Source: Myxococcales bacterium
Lineage (GTDB): Bacteria; Myxococcota_A; Polyangia; Haliangiales; Haliangiaceae
NCBI GenBank assembly: GCA_016717005.1
Contig: JADJUF010000001.1
Coordinates: 558,001 to 622,000 of the forward strand
Reading direction: 5' to 3'
DNA length: 64,000 bases
A model generated the notes under the pieces. The model saw nothing but the letters and a program-made list of their open reading frames with translations. It made no database searches and was not told the origin of the DNA. The translations under genes were made by a program, and so were the position numbers. Positions within the stretch are counted from its first letter, which is position 1. Each line of letters begins with the position of its first letter. This document shows positions 41,604-60,163 of the stretch, in pieces.

Positions 41604-42176
41604 ATGCCCACCACCCTGCGCGCGCTCGCCCTCGTCGGGCCGAGCTTGGCGGCGTGCCAGACCGTCGCCCCTGGGCGCGAGGTCGAGGTGGTGCTACGCG
41701 GCGAGCGTGACGGCGTGGTCCTGACCCGCACCGCCACCGGCTGCCGCGCCGACGACGTGGCCGTCGAGGTGACCGCGACCGGCGCCGCCGGCGGCGCCTG
41801 GCGCCTGGCGGTGACCGAGGCCGGCGCCGAGCTGACCCACGACGGGGCGCTGGCCGCCCGGATCGTCGACGAGGCCGGCCCGCCCCTGCGCCGCTCCTAC
41901 CTGGATCCGATGGGCGTGCCCCTGGCCCGGGTCACGATCTCCGACGACGCCGCCGTCGTGGTCGGCCCCGATCGCGCGCCCCTGGGCCGGTTCGAGCCGG
42001 CCGAGCGCGAGCTGCGCTGGCTCGACGCCACCGGCCGCGCCACCGCGCGCGTCACCGGCACCACCGATCTCACCCTCGCCGCCGCGCTGGCGGCCCCGCC
42101 CGTCTTGCCCATCGGGGGCCGCGCCATCGTGGCGTGCGCTCGCCTGGCCGCCACGACCCCCTCGCCTGCGAAGTAG
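41604..42176 (+). CDS. Small lipoprotein, unknown
   Basis: 190 residues. Signal with lipobox PSLAACQT. The mature part is beta-rich (EVEVVLRGERDGVVLTRTAT, AARIVDEAGPPLRRSYLDPM). No family recognised. ATG 41604 starts the signal peptide. Two bases separate its stop from typA, suggesting cotranscription. TATGTG lies before the start with an eight-base gap, weaker than the leaderless boxes elsewhere. Confidence 0.7.
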   Translation: MPTTLRALALVGPSLAACQTVAPGREVEVVLRGERDGVVLTRTATGCRADDVAVEVTATGAAGGAWRLAVTEAGAELTHDGALAARIVDEAGPPLRRSYLDPMGVPLARVTISDDAAVVVGPDRAPLGRFEPAERELRWLDATGRATARVTGTTDLTLAAALAAPPVLPIGGRAIVACARLAATTPSPAK

Positions 42177-42178
42177 CC

Positions 42179-44023
<1,845 letters not shown>

Positions 44024-44064
44024 TCGCTTGATCTGTGACGGCGGGATGGGTGGGGGATACGAAG

Positions 44065-44177
44065 GCCGGCTCCCGGCTCCGGCTCCCGCTCCGGCTCCGA
44101 CTCCGGGCTCCCGGTTCCGACTCCGGATCCGGCTCCGGCTCCCGACTCCGGCTCCGGTTCCGGCTCCGGTTCCGGGG
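44065..44177. repeat. Hexanucleotide array, GGCTCC/GGTTCC family
   Basis: About 110 bases of imperfect TCCGGN units (GGCTCC, GGTTCC, GACTCC, GGATCC), with some phase shifts, starting about 40 bases after the typA stop. Same unit family as the array after tetR. Confidence 0.9.
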
Positions 44178-44308
44178 GCGATCGCCGCGGCGGTTGCTGC
44201 CCGCGGGCGACAGCCGCGCGTCGGGCCTCGCGCGCGATTCCGGACGGTTATCGACTGGCATGGGGGTCGCAACAGCGACGGGTCTCCCCTTCACCCAGGA
44301 TCGTCCCC

Positions 44309-44587
44309 ATGCCCCCCTCCGCACGTCACGCATCCCGCGCCACTGGCGCCCTGACCTCCCCGTTCGTCGGCATCGACCGCGCCGACCTCGCCGCCGTCAC
44401 CGGCGGCCTGTCGTCGACGATCCGCACCCGCCGCCAGGCGCCCGAGGTGCCGTCGCCGCAGCCCAGCGGCGTCGAGCAGAAGCTCGCCGGCCTGATGGGC
44501 GCGCTCCAGGGCGCCGGTCAGCGACCGCGGCCGGCGCCGACGGCCAATCCGATGGCCGGCCTCGGCCTGCCGTTCCCGACCGCCTGA
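44309..44587 (+). CDS. Small protein with double-glycine leader-like N-terminus
   Basis: 92 residues. Residues 20-32 read GIDRADLAAVTGG, the pattern of double-glycine leader peptides (conserved Leu, Val and GG) cleaved by C39-type peptidase transporters in bacteriocin-like and RiPP systems. The predicted core after GG is about 60 residues, starting LSSTIRTRRQAPEV and ending GLGLPFPTA, with a helical KLAGLMGALQGAG. No transporter, peptidase or modification gene is adjacent. ATG 44309 is the only good start. It is convergent with malQ, six bases apart. Confidence 0.6.
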   Translation: MPPSARHASRATGALTSPFVGIDRADLAAVTGGLSSTIRTRRQAPEVPSPQPSGVEQKLAGLMGALQGAGQRPRPAPTANPMAGLGLPFPTA

Positions 44588-44593
44588 GTCGCC

Positions 44594-46636
44594 TCAGCGC
44601 TGCCGCGGAGCCGCGTCGGGCCCGGGCCGCGCCGCGGCCACGGCGTCGAGCGCCGCGTTGACCGCGGGATCGGCCAGCACGTCCTCGAGCGCCCGCGCCC
44701 ACGGCCGCCGCCAGTTGGGGCGCTCGGTGCTGGTGCCCGGCACGTTCTGGTTGGCGCGCTCGAGCCAGAGATCCTCGACGGTGACCAGCACCAGGTGCGC
44801 GGGGCTGGCCGCCAGCGCCCGCGTGCACGCGGTCATCGCGGCCGCGGCGCCGACGTCGGACGGGTCGTCGACGCCGCCGAGCAGCGCCGCCCGGGTGGCC
44901 GCGCGCTCGGCCAGCCCCCGGGCCCGGGCCGCGTCGTCGATCAGCCCGAGGTCGCGCTGATCGTCGAGATCGCCGCCGCGCCACCAGCCGGCGAAGGTCG
45001 GCGTGTCGTGAGTGTTGAGCGAGGCGACCTGGTCGTCCGCGGGCGTGGCCATGGCCTGGCCGACCTTCCCCGGCATCGCGAACTGGCCGACGTAAAGCCG
45101 GGCGATCCCGTGGCGGCGCAGCGCCGGGCGCACCTCGGGCGGCACGATGCCCAGGTCCTCGCCGGCGAGCGCGCACTGGTGGCGGTGCGACTCGAGCGTG
45201 AAGATCGCGTAGAGCTCGTCGGCGCGGTAGCGCAGGTAGGCGCCGTCGGTGGCGGCGAACCCGCGCGGCACGCAGTACAGCCGGTACAGGCCCATGACGT
45301 GATCGATGCGCAGCATCGACGCGTGGCGCATGTGGGTCGCCACGCACGCGCGCAGGTAGCCGTAGCCAGCGGCGCGATCGTGGGCGGGGTGCAGCGGCGG
45401 CAGCCCCCAGTCCTGGCCGCCCAGGAACAGCGCGTCGGGCGGCGCGCCCGCGGCGAGCTCCTGCACGAACCGATCGCGGTGGCGCCAGACCTCGTAGGCG
45501 TCGCCGTTCACGCCGACCGGCAGGTCGAGGTACAGACCGCCGCCGCCCGCCACCTTCTTGATCTGGAGCAGCTGGTGGCTCATGTGACGCTGGGCCCAGA
45601 CGTGGAACCGCACGCCGTCCAGCAGATCGGGCGCGACGTCGGTCAGCGCGGTCGGCGCCGCGAGCGCTTGCAGCTCGGGCGCCCAGCGCGACCACGGCGC
45701 CCGGGCCCGCTCGCCGAGCGCCCGGAACAGCGCGTAGTCGAGCAGCGCGCCGTGGGCCGCGCCCTCGAGCTCCACCCGCTGGACCGGATCGGCCCACGCG
45801 GCCGCCGCCACCGTCGCCAGCTGCGCACGCTTGGCGGCGTACTGCGCGCGGTAATCGACCAGCGCGCCGGGCGTGGCCGCGGGCAAGGCCGCGCCGACGT
45901 CGGCGTAGAGCTCGTTCCAGTACAGCCGGCTGGCCGGGGAGTACGGGCTCTCCTGGCACGGCTCGTCGAGGAACGCCGCCAGCAACGGCAAGGTCGCGAC
46001 GTAGTGCCCGCCGCGCGCGGCGACCGCGGCCACGAGCTGGCGCAGCACCGCGAGGTCCCCGGTCTGCCCCGAGGTCGCGGTCCGGACCGCGTGCAGCGGC
46101 GCGAAGACCCCCCAGCGCGGCGGCACCGTGCCCGGCGCGCCCCACGCCGCCATCGGCGCGGCGATCACCAGGGCCTCGCCCGAGGCCTGGCCGATCTGCC
46201 AGCGCAACCGGTGGTAGCCGCACGCGCCGTCCGGGATCGCGAGGCGCAGCTCGCGGACGCAGTGGACGCGGCCGCCCATCACCGCCGGCCACGCGTGGTC
46301 GCGCGCCGGCGCCGCGAACAGGTGCCCGTCGGCCGACGCGTCGGCGCCGCCCTCGGTGGTCAGCTCGAGGCGCCACGCCGCATCGACCTCGGCCGGCACC
46401 CGCGCCGGCACCACCACGGCCACGCCGTCCCACGCCACCAGCACCGGCGGCACCACCTCGCCCCACCGCGCCCGCTCGACCGCGCGCCGGGTCTCGTCCG
46501 GATTCCGGACGTCGTGCCCCAGCGCGGCGAGCACCGCCGCCAGCGCCTCGGGGCTCGCCGACACCGGCGCCCCGCGCCAACCGACGTAGGCCGTGTCGAC
46601 CCCCACCGCCGCGGCCAGCGCCGCCAGCGGGGTCAC
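44594..46636 (-). CDS. malQ: 4-alpha-glucanotransferase (GH77)
   Basis: 680 residues. Disproportionates maltodextrins and glycogen-derived oligosaccharides. The catalytic regions are LRIDHVMGLYRLYCVP (nucleophile Asp), CALAGEDLGIVPPEV (acid/base Glu) and SLNTHDTPTFAGWW (transition-state Asp). An N-terminal segment of about 140 residues precedes the barrel, as in other longer GH77 members. The GTG start at 46636 gives MTPLAALAAAVGV. It stands alone; no glycogen gene is adjacent. Confidence 0.93.
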   Translation of the reverse strand: MTPLAALAAAVGVDTAYVGWRGAPVSASPEALAAVLAALGHDVRNPDETRRAVERARWGEVVPPVLVAWDGVAVVVPARVPAEVDAAWRLELTTEGGADASADGHLFAAPARDHAWPAVMGGRVHCVRELRLAIPDGACGYHRLRWQIGQASGEALVIAAPMAAWGAPGTVPPRWGVFAPLHAVRTATSGQTGDLAVLRQLVAAVAARGGHYVATLPLLAAFLDEPCQESPYSPASRLYWNELYADVGAALPAATPGALVDYRAQYAAKRAQLATVAAAAWADPVQRVELEGAAHGALLDYALFRALGERARAPWSRWAPELQALAAPTALTDVAPDLLDGVRFHVWAQRHMSHQLLQIKKVAGGGGLYLDLPVGVNGDAYEVWRHRDRFVQELAAGAPPDALFLGGQDWGLPPLHPAHDRAAGYGYLRACVATHMRHASMLRIDHVMGLYRLYCVPRGFAATDGAYLRYRADELYAIFTLESHRHQCALAGEDLGIVPPEVRPALRRHGIARLYVGQFAMPGKVGQAMATPADDQVASLNTHDTPTFAGWWRGGDLDDQRDLGLIDDAARARGLAERAATRAALLGGVDDPSDVGAAAAMTACTRALAASPAHLVLVTVEDLWLERANQNVPGTSTERPNWRRPWARALEDVLADPAVNAALDAVAAARPGPDAAPRQR

Positions 46637-46758
46637 GCGCGCTCCGATCGGACAACCTCAGACGACGACGAGCAGGACATCTCGCGCCAGCTTATCAAAT
46701 CCGACGGCAGCCCCCGCGACGCGCCCCACGGAACCGGAGCCAGCGCCGGCGCCACGAC

Positions 46759-46880
<122 letters not shown>

Positions 46881-46924
46881 GCGGCCGCGGGGACCAGGCA
46901 CGCACGGGACCCGCGCCGCCACCC

Positions 46925-47447
46925 GCCCGGTGCGACCACCACCGGCGTCACGCACCGGGTGCGGGATCAACCCGCGCCCGCGCCACGCCACCCCGCCCGG
47001 TCGCGACCACCGCACCCGCGCGTCACGCACCGGGTGCAGGGATCAACTCCGCGCCCGCGCCACGTCACCCCGCCCGGTCGCGACCACCGCACCCGCGCGT
47101 CACGCACCGGGTGCAGAGATCAACTCCGCTCCCGCGCCACGCCACCCCGCCCGGTCGCGACCACCGCACCCGCGCGCCACGCACCGGGTGCAGAGATCAA
47201 CTCCGCGCCGCCTCCCGCGCCACGCCACCCCGCCCGGTCGCGACCACCGCACCCGCGCGCCACGCACCGGGTGCAGAGATCAACACCGCGCCTCCCGCGC
47301 CACGCCACCCCGCCCGGTCGCGACCACCGCACCCGCGCGCCCCGCACCGGGTGCAGAGATCAACACCGCGCCGCCTCCCGCGCCACGCCACCCCGCCCGG
47401 TCGAGACCACCGCACCCGCGCGTCACGCACCGGGTGCAGGGATCAAC
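46925..47447. repeat. Minisatellite, seven copies of a 75-83 bp unit
   Basis: Each unit contains CCACCCCGCCCGGTCGCGAC, CACCGCACCCGCGCG and the small palindrome GCACCGGGTGC followed by AGAGATCAACTCCGCG. The palindromes start at 46952, 47027, 47104, 47181, 47264, 47344 and 47427. Units differ by small insertions such as CCTCC. The whole unit is repeated, with no unique spacers, so it is not a CRISPR. The last copy ends eight bases before the nuoN stop. Open frames through it (Arg/Pro/His-rich) are artefacts. Confidence 0.93.
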
Positions 47448-47454
47448 GATCGAG

Positions 47455-48905
47455 TCAGAACATCCAGCTGCTCGGGAACAGGCCCATCACCAGGACCGTC
47501 ACCGCGCACAGCGCCATCGTGAACGTCAGGCCGGCCGACCTGGTCGGCGCGATCTCGCCGGGCGCGTCCTTGAAGTACATCGCGGTCACGATGCGCAGGT
47601 AGTAGTAGATGCTGACCGCCGAGTTGACGACGCCGACGATCGTGACCCACAGGAGCTGCTGGTCCTGGGCGTCCATCGCGCTCTTGAACACGTACCACTT
47701 GGCGAAGAACCCACCGGTGGGCGGCATGCCGCCCAGGGACAAGAGGCACACCGTCATGGCCAGCGCCGCGGCCGGGTGCTTCGACGCGAGCCCCGCCCAG
47801 TCGTCGATGCTGAGCCGCTCGTTGGTCTTGTTGCCGACGTAGCTCACGACCGCGAACGCGCCCATGGTCGTCAGCGAGTACGCGATCAGGTAGTAGACCA
47901 GCGCGCTCTGGCCGCTGCTCGAGCCCAGGCCCATCGCGCACAGCCCGACCAGCAGCACGCCGCCGTGCGAGATCGACGAGTACGCCAGCATCCGCTTGAT
48001 GTTGTCCTGGCGGATCGCGGCGATGTTCCCGACGGTGATCGTGATGCCCGCGATGACGATCAGCGGGGACGCCCAGCCGACCGCGCCGTACGGCAGCTTG
48101 TCGCCGCCCATGAACTGGCCGAACACCCGGATCATCGCGGCCACCGCCGCCACCTTCACGGCCGCGGCCATGAACGCGGTCACCGGCGTCGGCGCGCCCT
48201 CGTACGCGTCCGGCGCCCACATGTGGAACGGCACCGCCGCCACCTTGAACGCGAACGCGACCACCATCAGGAACATGCCGACGGTGAGCAGCGCCAGGTT
48301 GCCCGACACCAGGTGCTCGCGCACCGCCACCAGGCTGGTCGAGCCGGTCGCGCCATAGACCAGCGCCATGCCGTAGACCAGGAACCCGGTCGCGAACGCG
48401 CCCATCAGGAAGTACTTCATCGCGGCCTCGTTGCCGCGGCGCGAGCGCCGGCGCAACGCCGTCATCACGTAGACGCCGACCGACATGGTCTCGATGCCGA
48501 TGAACACCGTCGCCAGGTGGGACGCGTGCGCCAGCATGATCATGCCGCTGCCGGCCAGGAGCAGGATGCCGAAGTACTCGCCGATGGCCCAGTCGTGGGC
48601 GCGCATGTGGGCCGGCGCGACCAGGGCCGCCAGCGCGATCGTCACCGACAGCAGCGCCGACAGCACGTAGCCCAGGCGATCGGCGACCAGCATCTCGCCG
48701 TACAGGTAGCGGTGCTGGCCCGGCTCGAGGTGCCGGTACAGCACGACCGACGCGACCGCCGCGGCCACGCCGCCGGCGACCGCCATCGCGGCCAGGGCGG
48801 TCCGATCACGCCCGGTGTAGAACGCCTCGGCCAGGACCAGCAGCAGGCCGGTCAGCACCAGGATCAGGAGAGGCGCGATGTAGAGGGTATCCCCCGTCGC
48901 GAAGT

Positions 48906-48909
<4 letters not shown>
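47455..48909 (-). CDS. nuoN: NADH-quinone oxidoreductase subunit N
   Basis: 484 residues with about 14 hydrophobic segments. Antiporter-like membrane subunit of complex I. Family motifs include MSVGVYVMTAL, the functional Lys region NEAAMKYFLMGAF, HMWAPDAYEGAPTPVTAFMA and KRMLAYSSISHGGVLL. The GTG start at 48909 overlaps the nuoM stop (GTGA). It is the last gene of the operon, followed after eight bases by the minisatellite, so the mRNA probably ends in or beyond it. Confidence 0.96.
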
Positions 48910-52960
<4,051 letters not shown>

Positions 52961-52972
52961 GGTCTGGGCGGC

Positions 52973-53302
52973 CTAGTGCTTGAGGATGTTCATGCGTTCG
53001 ACGTCGATGTGACGCCGGCCGCGGAAGATCGCGACGACGATGGCCAGCCCGACCGCCACCTCGGCGGCGGCCACGGCGATCACGATCATCGCGAACGAGT
53101 GCCCACCCATGTCGCCGTGCATGCGCGCGAAGGTCAGGATGGTGAGGTTGGCGGCGTTGAGCATCAGCTCGATGCTCATCATGATGATGAGCACGTTGCG
53201 GCGGAACAGCACCCCGCCGACGCCGATGGCGAACAGCACGGCCCCGAGCACGAGGAAGTGCCCGTAGCCGACCTCGGACAGCACCTGCGACAGGTCCGGC
53301 AT
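52973..53302 (-). CDS. nuoK: NADH-quinone oxidoreductase subunit K
   Basis: 109 residues, three transmembrane helices, standard length about 100. It carries the conserved membrane Glu residues in MMSIELMLNAANL and VIAVAAAEVAVGLAI. Its ATG overlaps the nuoJ stop by one base. Confidence 0.97.
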   Translation of the reverse strand: MPDLSQVLSEVGYGHFLVLGAVLFAIGVGGVLFRRNVLIIMMSIELMLNAANLTILTFARMHGDMGGHSFAMIVIAVAAAEVAVGLAIVVAIFRGRRHIDVERMNILKH

Positions 53303-54137
53303 CAGTGGCCTCCTGCGCCCGCGGCGGGCGCGTCGGCGGCGGGCTCGTCGTCCTTGAACGGTCGCGCGATCGCGATCGCGCCGACCACGGCGATCAGCAG
53401 CAGGATCGACACCGCCTCGAACGGGAACAGGTAGTCGTTGAACAGGTTCCAGCCGACCGCGGCGGTCGAGCCCCAGTCGTCGCCGAACGCGGTCTTGGCC
53501 GGCGCCGCGTTCTGGACCGCGGTCACCCGGGACGGCACGTCGACCAGCACCGACCCGATCCGGGCGACCAGGTAGACCATGGCCAGGCCGGCCAGGGCCT
53601 TGCCGGCCCGCCCGGTGGCCGGCATGGGCTCGGCCTCGGGCTTGTTCAAGATCATGATCACGAACACGAACAGCACCATGATCGCGCCGGCGTAGACCAG
53701 CATCTGGATGATCGCCAGGAAGTGGGCGTAGAGCAGCATGTACAGCGCCGCGAGGGCGAAGAACGTGCCGACCATGCCCATCACCGCGGTGACCATGTTG
53801 CGGCGGGTGATCACGAACAGCGAGCCGAGCACGGTCAGGGCCGCGAAGCCCCAGAACGCGAACGCCATGCCGGCGCGCGTGCGCTTGCCGGCGACGTTGG
53901 TCGGCGCGCCCGCCGGCGGCGACTGGACGCTGTCGCGCTTCGAGACGGTCTTGCCCGCGGTCGTGGCCGCGCGCGGCGGCGTGAAGTCGGGCGCGGGCGT
54001 GGTCTGCGCGTCGACCGGCGCCGGCGCGCCCTGGCCGTAGGCCGGCCCGACGAACAGCATCAGCGCGACCAGGACGACCCCGGCCAGCGCCACCAGCGGC
54101 CGCGCCAGCGCCGCGAACACGGACGAGCTACGCGGGC

Positions 54138-54141
<4 letters not shown>
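53302..54141 (-). CDS. nuoJ: NADH-quinone oxidoreductase subunit J with long N-terminal extension
   Basis: 279 residues, about 90 longer than typical NuoJ. Residues 1-37 look like a signal peptide (LVALAGVVLVALMLFVGPAYGQ), 38-88 a Pro/Thr/Lys linker, and from about 90 the normal NuoJ core starts (MAFAFWGFAALTVLGSLFVI, YAHFLAIIQMLVYAGAIMVL). The ATG at 54141 overlaps the nuoF stop (ATGA), which supports the extended start. An internal ATG at MAFAFWG could make a normal-length protein. Confidence 0.93.
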
Positions 54142-55471
<1,330 letters not shown>

Positions 55472-55475
<4 letters not shown>

Positions 55476-55969
55476 ACGACCTCGCCTTCCGGCCGCGGCT
55501 TGGCGCGCAGCTCGTCGAGGATGACGTCGACGTCCTTCGGCTCGACGTCGAGGAAGTAGCGGGTGCCGCAGATCACCGCGGGCGCGTTGGCGCAGGCGGC
55601 GATGCACTCCTCCTCGACGATCGTGAAGTCGCCGGCGGTGCCGCCCTTCTTGACGCCCAGCCTCTTCTCGAAGGCGGCCAGGACGTCGTAGGCGCCGCGG
55701 AGCATGCACGAGATGTTCGTGCACACGCGCAGGATGTTCTTCCCGGCGGGCTCGCGCCGGAACATGGTGTAGAAGGTCGCCACTCCGTAGACGTGGGCGT
55801 ACGGCAGGTCGAGCGTGCGCGCGACCAGCTGCAGGGCGTCGTCGGAGAGGTAGCCATGTTCCTTCTGCGCGAGGTGTAGCGCCGCCAGGACCACCGGCTT
55901 GGGGGTCGGGTAGCGCTCGCGCAGGGCGGCGATCTTCTTGTGGGCGTCGGCGGAGAATTCTAGTGACAT
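55472..55969 (-). CDS. nuoE: NADH-quinone oxidoreductase subunit E
   Basis: 165 residues. Thioredoxin-like 2Fe-2S subunit with ligands CTNISC (C-x4-C) and CIAACA (C-x3-C), preceded by YGVATFYTMFRREP. ATG 55969 is chosen since it follows the promoter at 56007-56035 by about 30 bases and has AGAGGG about a dozen bases upstream as ribosome-binding site. It heads the operon nuoE-F-J-K-L-M-N. Confidence 0.96.
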
Positions 55970-56006
55970 CGGCCAGTTGCCCTCTGCCCGGGCTCGAGCG
56001 GGCGCG

Positions 56007-56035
56007 AACATACGGACCTGACCTACCTCAGTCAA
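56007..56035 (-). promoter_or_regulatory. Sigma-70-type promoter of the nuo operon
   Basis: On the minus strand TTGACT (56030-56035), a 17-base spacer, and TATGTT (56007-56012). This matches the -35/-10 consensus at 5/6 and 4/6 positions and is the best housekeeping-type promoter seen in the window. Predicted transcript start near 56000 gives a leader of about 30 bases. Confidence 0.7.
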
Positions 56036-56176
56036 GAGTGCCCCCCCGCCAAGTCGGTGCCACGACACGAGATCGCACTCCCGGTCGGCCCGCCGCGCCG
56101 CGGGTGCGATCGCCGCGCCACCTATTAATACGTGGCCCTGCCGTGGCCGCCGGGGGTTGTGGTACCTGAGGCCGCC

Positions 56177-57076
<900 letters not shown>

Positions 57077-57090
57077 GCCCGCGCGGGCCG

Positions 57091-57699
57091 TCAGCCGCGC
57101 GCGCGCGCGGCCGGCAGGGCGTCGCCGCCGACCCCGGTCGTGCGGACGATCTGCCAGAACGCGCCGACCAGATCCGCGACGATCGCGCCGACCACCAGCC
57201 CGGCCGCGAGCCTGAGGTTGCCGGCCGCGAGGTGGCGCCAGCCGACCACCTGGATCGCGGCCAGGCCCAGCCCGCGCTTCCAGGCGCGGGCCGAGAGGTG
57301 CGCGGTGCCGTGCTGGAGCGTCAGCCCGACCAGCGCCGCCAGCAGCACGCGCTTGTTGCGCCCGAGCCGGGTCAGCGTGTCGACCGGCGAGCGGACCAGC
57401 GCCCCGCCCGGCTCGACCTCGTCGGCGCGGGGCGCGGTGTCGTCGGCCGGGATCTCGTCGTCGGCCAGCGCCCCCTCGCCGCCCTCGCGCAGCTCGCGGA
57501 TCAGCTCGAGCGCGTCGTCGGCGTCGTCGCGATCGACCCAGACGTCGATCGAGATCGCGGCCGCGCCCAGGCCGACCATCGCCGCGTGGTGCTCGCCGCC
57601 GATGTACACCGCGACGTCGTGGGCGGTCAGGACCGCGCGCACCAGCGCCGCCTCGGCGCTGTCGCGGCAGGTCGCGATCCGGACCCGGCGGTCGGTCAC
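57091..57699 (-). CDS. DUF2007-type protein with C-terminal membrane segments
   Basis: 202 residues. Residues 5-70 (RIATCRDSAEAALVRAVLTA, ISIDVWVDRDDADDALELI) match DUF2007, a small domain similar to signal-transducing PII-like folds. An acidic linker is followed by helices that look membrane-associated (VLLAALVGLTLQHG, LRLAAGLVVGAIVADLVGAF). The GTG start at 57699 overlaps the response-regulator stop (GTGA), linking it to the two-component system. Confidence 0.75.
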   Translation of the reverse strand: MTDRRVRIATCRDSAEAALVRAVLTAHDVAVYIGGEHHAAMVGLGAAAISIDVWVDRDDADDALELIRELREGGEGALADDEIPADDTAPRADEVEPGGALVRSPVDTLTRLGRNKRVLLAALVGLTLQHGTAHLSARAWKRGLGLAAIQVVGWRHLAAGNLRLAAGLVVGAIVADLVGAFWQIVRTTGVGGDALPAARARG

Positions 57700-58388
57700 G
57701 GCACCAGCTTGTAGCCGAGGCCGTAGACGGTGAGGATGTGGCGCGGGTTCTTCTGGTCTTCCTCGAGCTTGCGCCGCAGCTTGACGATGAAGTTGTCGAC
57801 GGTGCGGTTGGTCGAGGCCGCCGAGACGCCCCAGACCTTGTCGAGCAGCTCCTCGCGCGACACCGCCTCGTCGGCGCGCTCGCGCAGGAGCTTCAGCACC
57901 TCGAGCTCGTAGAAGGTCAGGCGCTTGCTCTGGCGGCCCCGGGTCAGCGTGTGCTTGCGGGCGTTGACCGTCCACGGGCCGATCGCGAACGACTCGTCGG
58001 TGGCGGCCAGGCGGCTCTGGCGCCGGAAGATGGCGTTGATCCGGGCGATCAGCTCGGCCACCGAGAACGGCTTGGTGACGTAGTCGTCGGCGCCGGCGTC
58101 GAGCCCGCGGACCTTGTCGGCCTCCTGGGCCTTGGCGGTCAGGATGATGATCGGCACGACCGGGTCGCGCGCGCGCAGCGCCTCGCACACGCGGTAGCCG
58201 TTGTCGTCGGGCAGCATCAGGTCGAGCAGCACCAGATCCGGCAGCCACTCGGCGGCCGCGATCAGCCCGTCGGCGCCGGTGCCCCGGGCCTCGACGGTGA
58301 AGCCCTCGAACGACAGCGCGTCGCGCAGGCCCCGGACGATGTCGGGCTCATCCTCGACGATGAGGATCCGCTTGCTGGCTTCGGTCAC
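57696..58388 (-). CDS. OmpR/PhoB-family response regulator
   Basis: 230 residues. Receiver domain with the phospho-acceptor Asp in LVLLDLMLPDDNGYRV, TAKAQEADKVRGLDAGADDY and the conserved Lys in VTKPF; a winged helix-turn-helix follows (LTFYELEVLKLLRERADEA, TVDNFIVKLRRKLEEDQ). GTG 58388 or 58391 are possible starts. It lies 31 bases after the sensor kinase gene, its likely partner. Confidence 0.94.
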   Translation of the reverse strand: MTEASKRILIVEDEPDIVRGLRDALSFEGFTVEARGTGADGLIAAAEWLPDLVLLDLMLPDDNGYRVCEALRARDPVVPIIILTAKAQEADKVRGLDAGADDYVTKPFSVAELIARINAIFRRQSRLAATDESFAIGPWTVNARKHTLTRGRQSKRLTFYELEVLKLLRERADEAVSREELLDKVWGVSAASTNRTVDNFIVKLRRKLEEDQKNPRHILTVYGLGYKLVP

Positions 58389-58419
58389 CACGCGGGCCAG
58401 TGATACCACGCCCGCGCGA

Positions 58420-59937
<1,518 letters not shown>

Positions 59938-60163
59938 CGGCGGCGGGTTATAGCGCGGGTGGGATCTTTTGGGGCGATCTTCTAAGTGGGTATGGTTGCT
60001 AGCAATCGCGCCGTGTGTTAGGACGCTAGCTGACTCGCCGCGGCCATCCGGAGTGGGGCACGGATGAACGCATCGGGTGAGTTTTTTCAGTAACTTAGAA
60101 TCTCAAACGGCGCCGCGGCGTCCTGATAATTCGCCCCCACGTGCAAAGCCAAGGAAGGCTGGG
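59938..60163. other. AT-richer intergenic region, divergent promoters
   Basis: 226 bases with the lowest GC in this part of the window. Contains TATAAC on the minus strand at 59947-59952, the perfect palindrome TTGCTAGCAA at 59996-60005, and TAGAAT at 60096-60101 on the plus strand. In-frame codons before 60164 (a GTG at 60077) use rare AT-rich codons, so I treat this as control sequence and not coding. Confidence 0.55.

Noticed and set aside
46925..47447. CRISPR array
   Set aside because: The repeats have a 75-83 bp period and the whole unit is repeated, without unique spacers; no cas genes are present.
46930..47522. Arg/Pro/His-rich protein(s) over the minisatellite
   Set aside because: Open frames come only from the repeated GC-rich unit, on both strands, and have no promoter, RBS or homology.
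60077..60163. N-terminal extension of the zinc-ribbon/H1-like protein from GTG 60077
   Set aside because: Codons are AT-rich and rare for this genome, and a good ribosome-binding sequence precedes ATG 60164.
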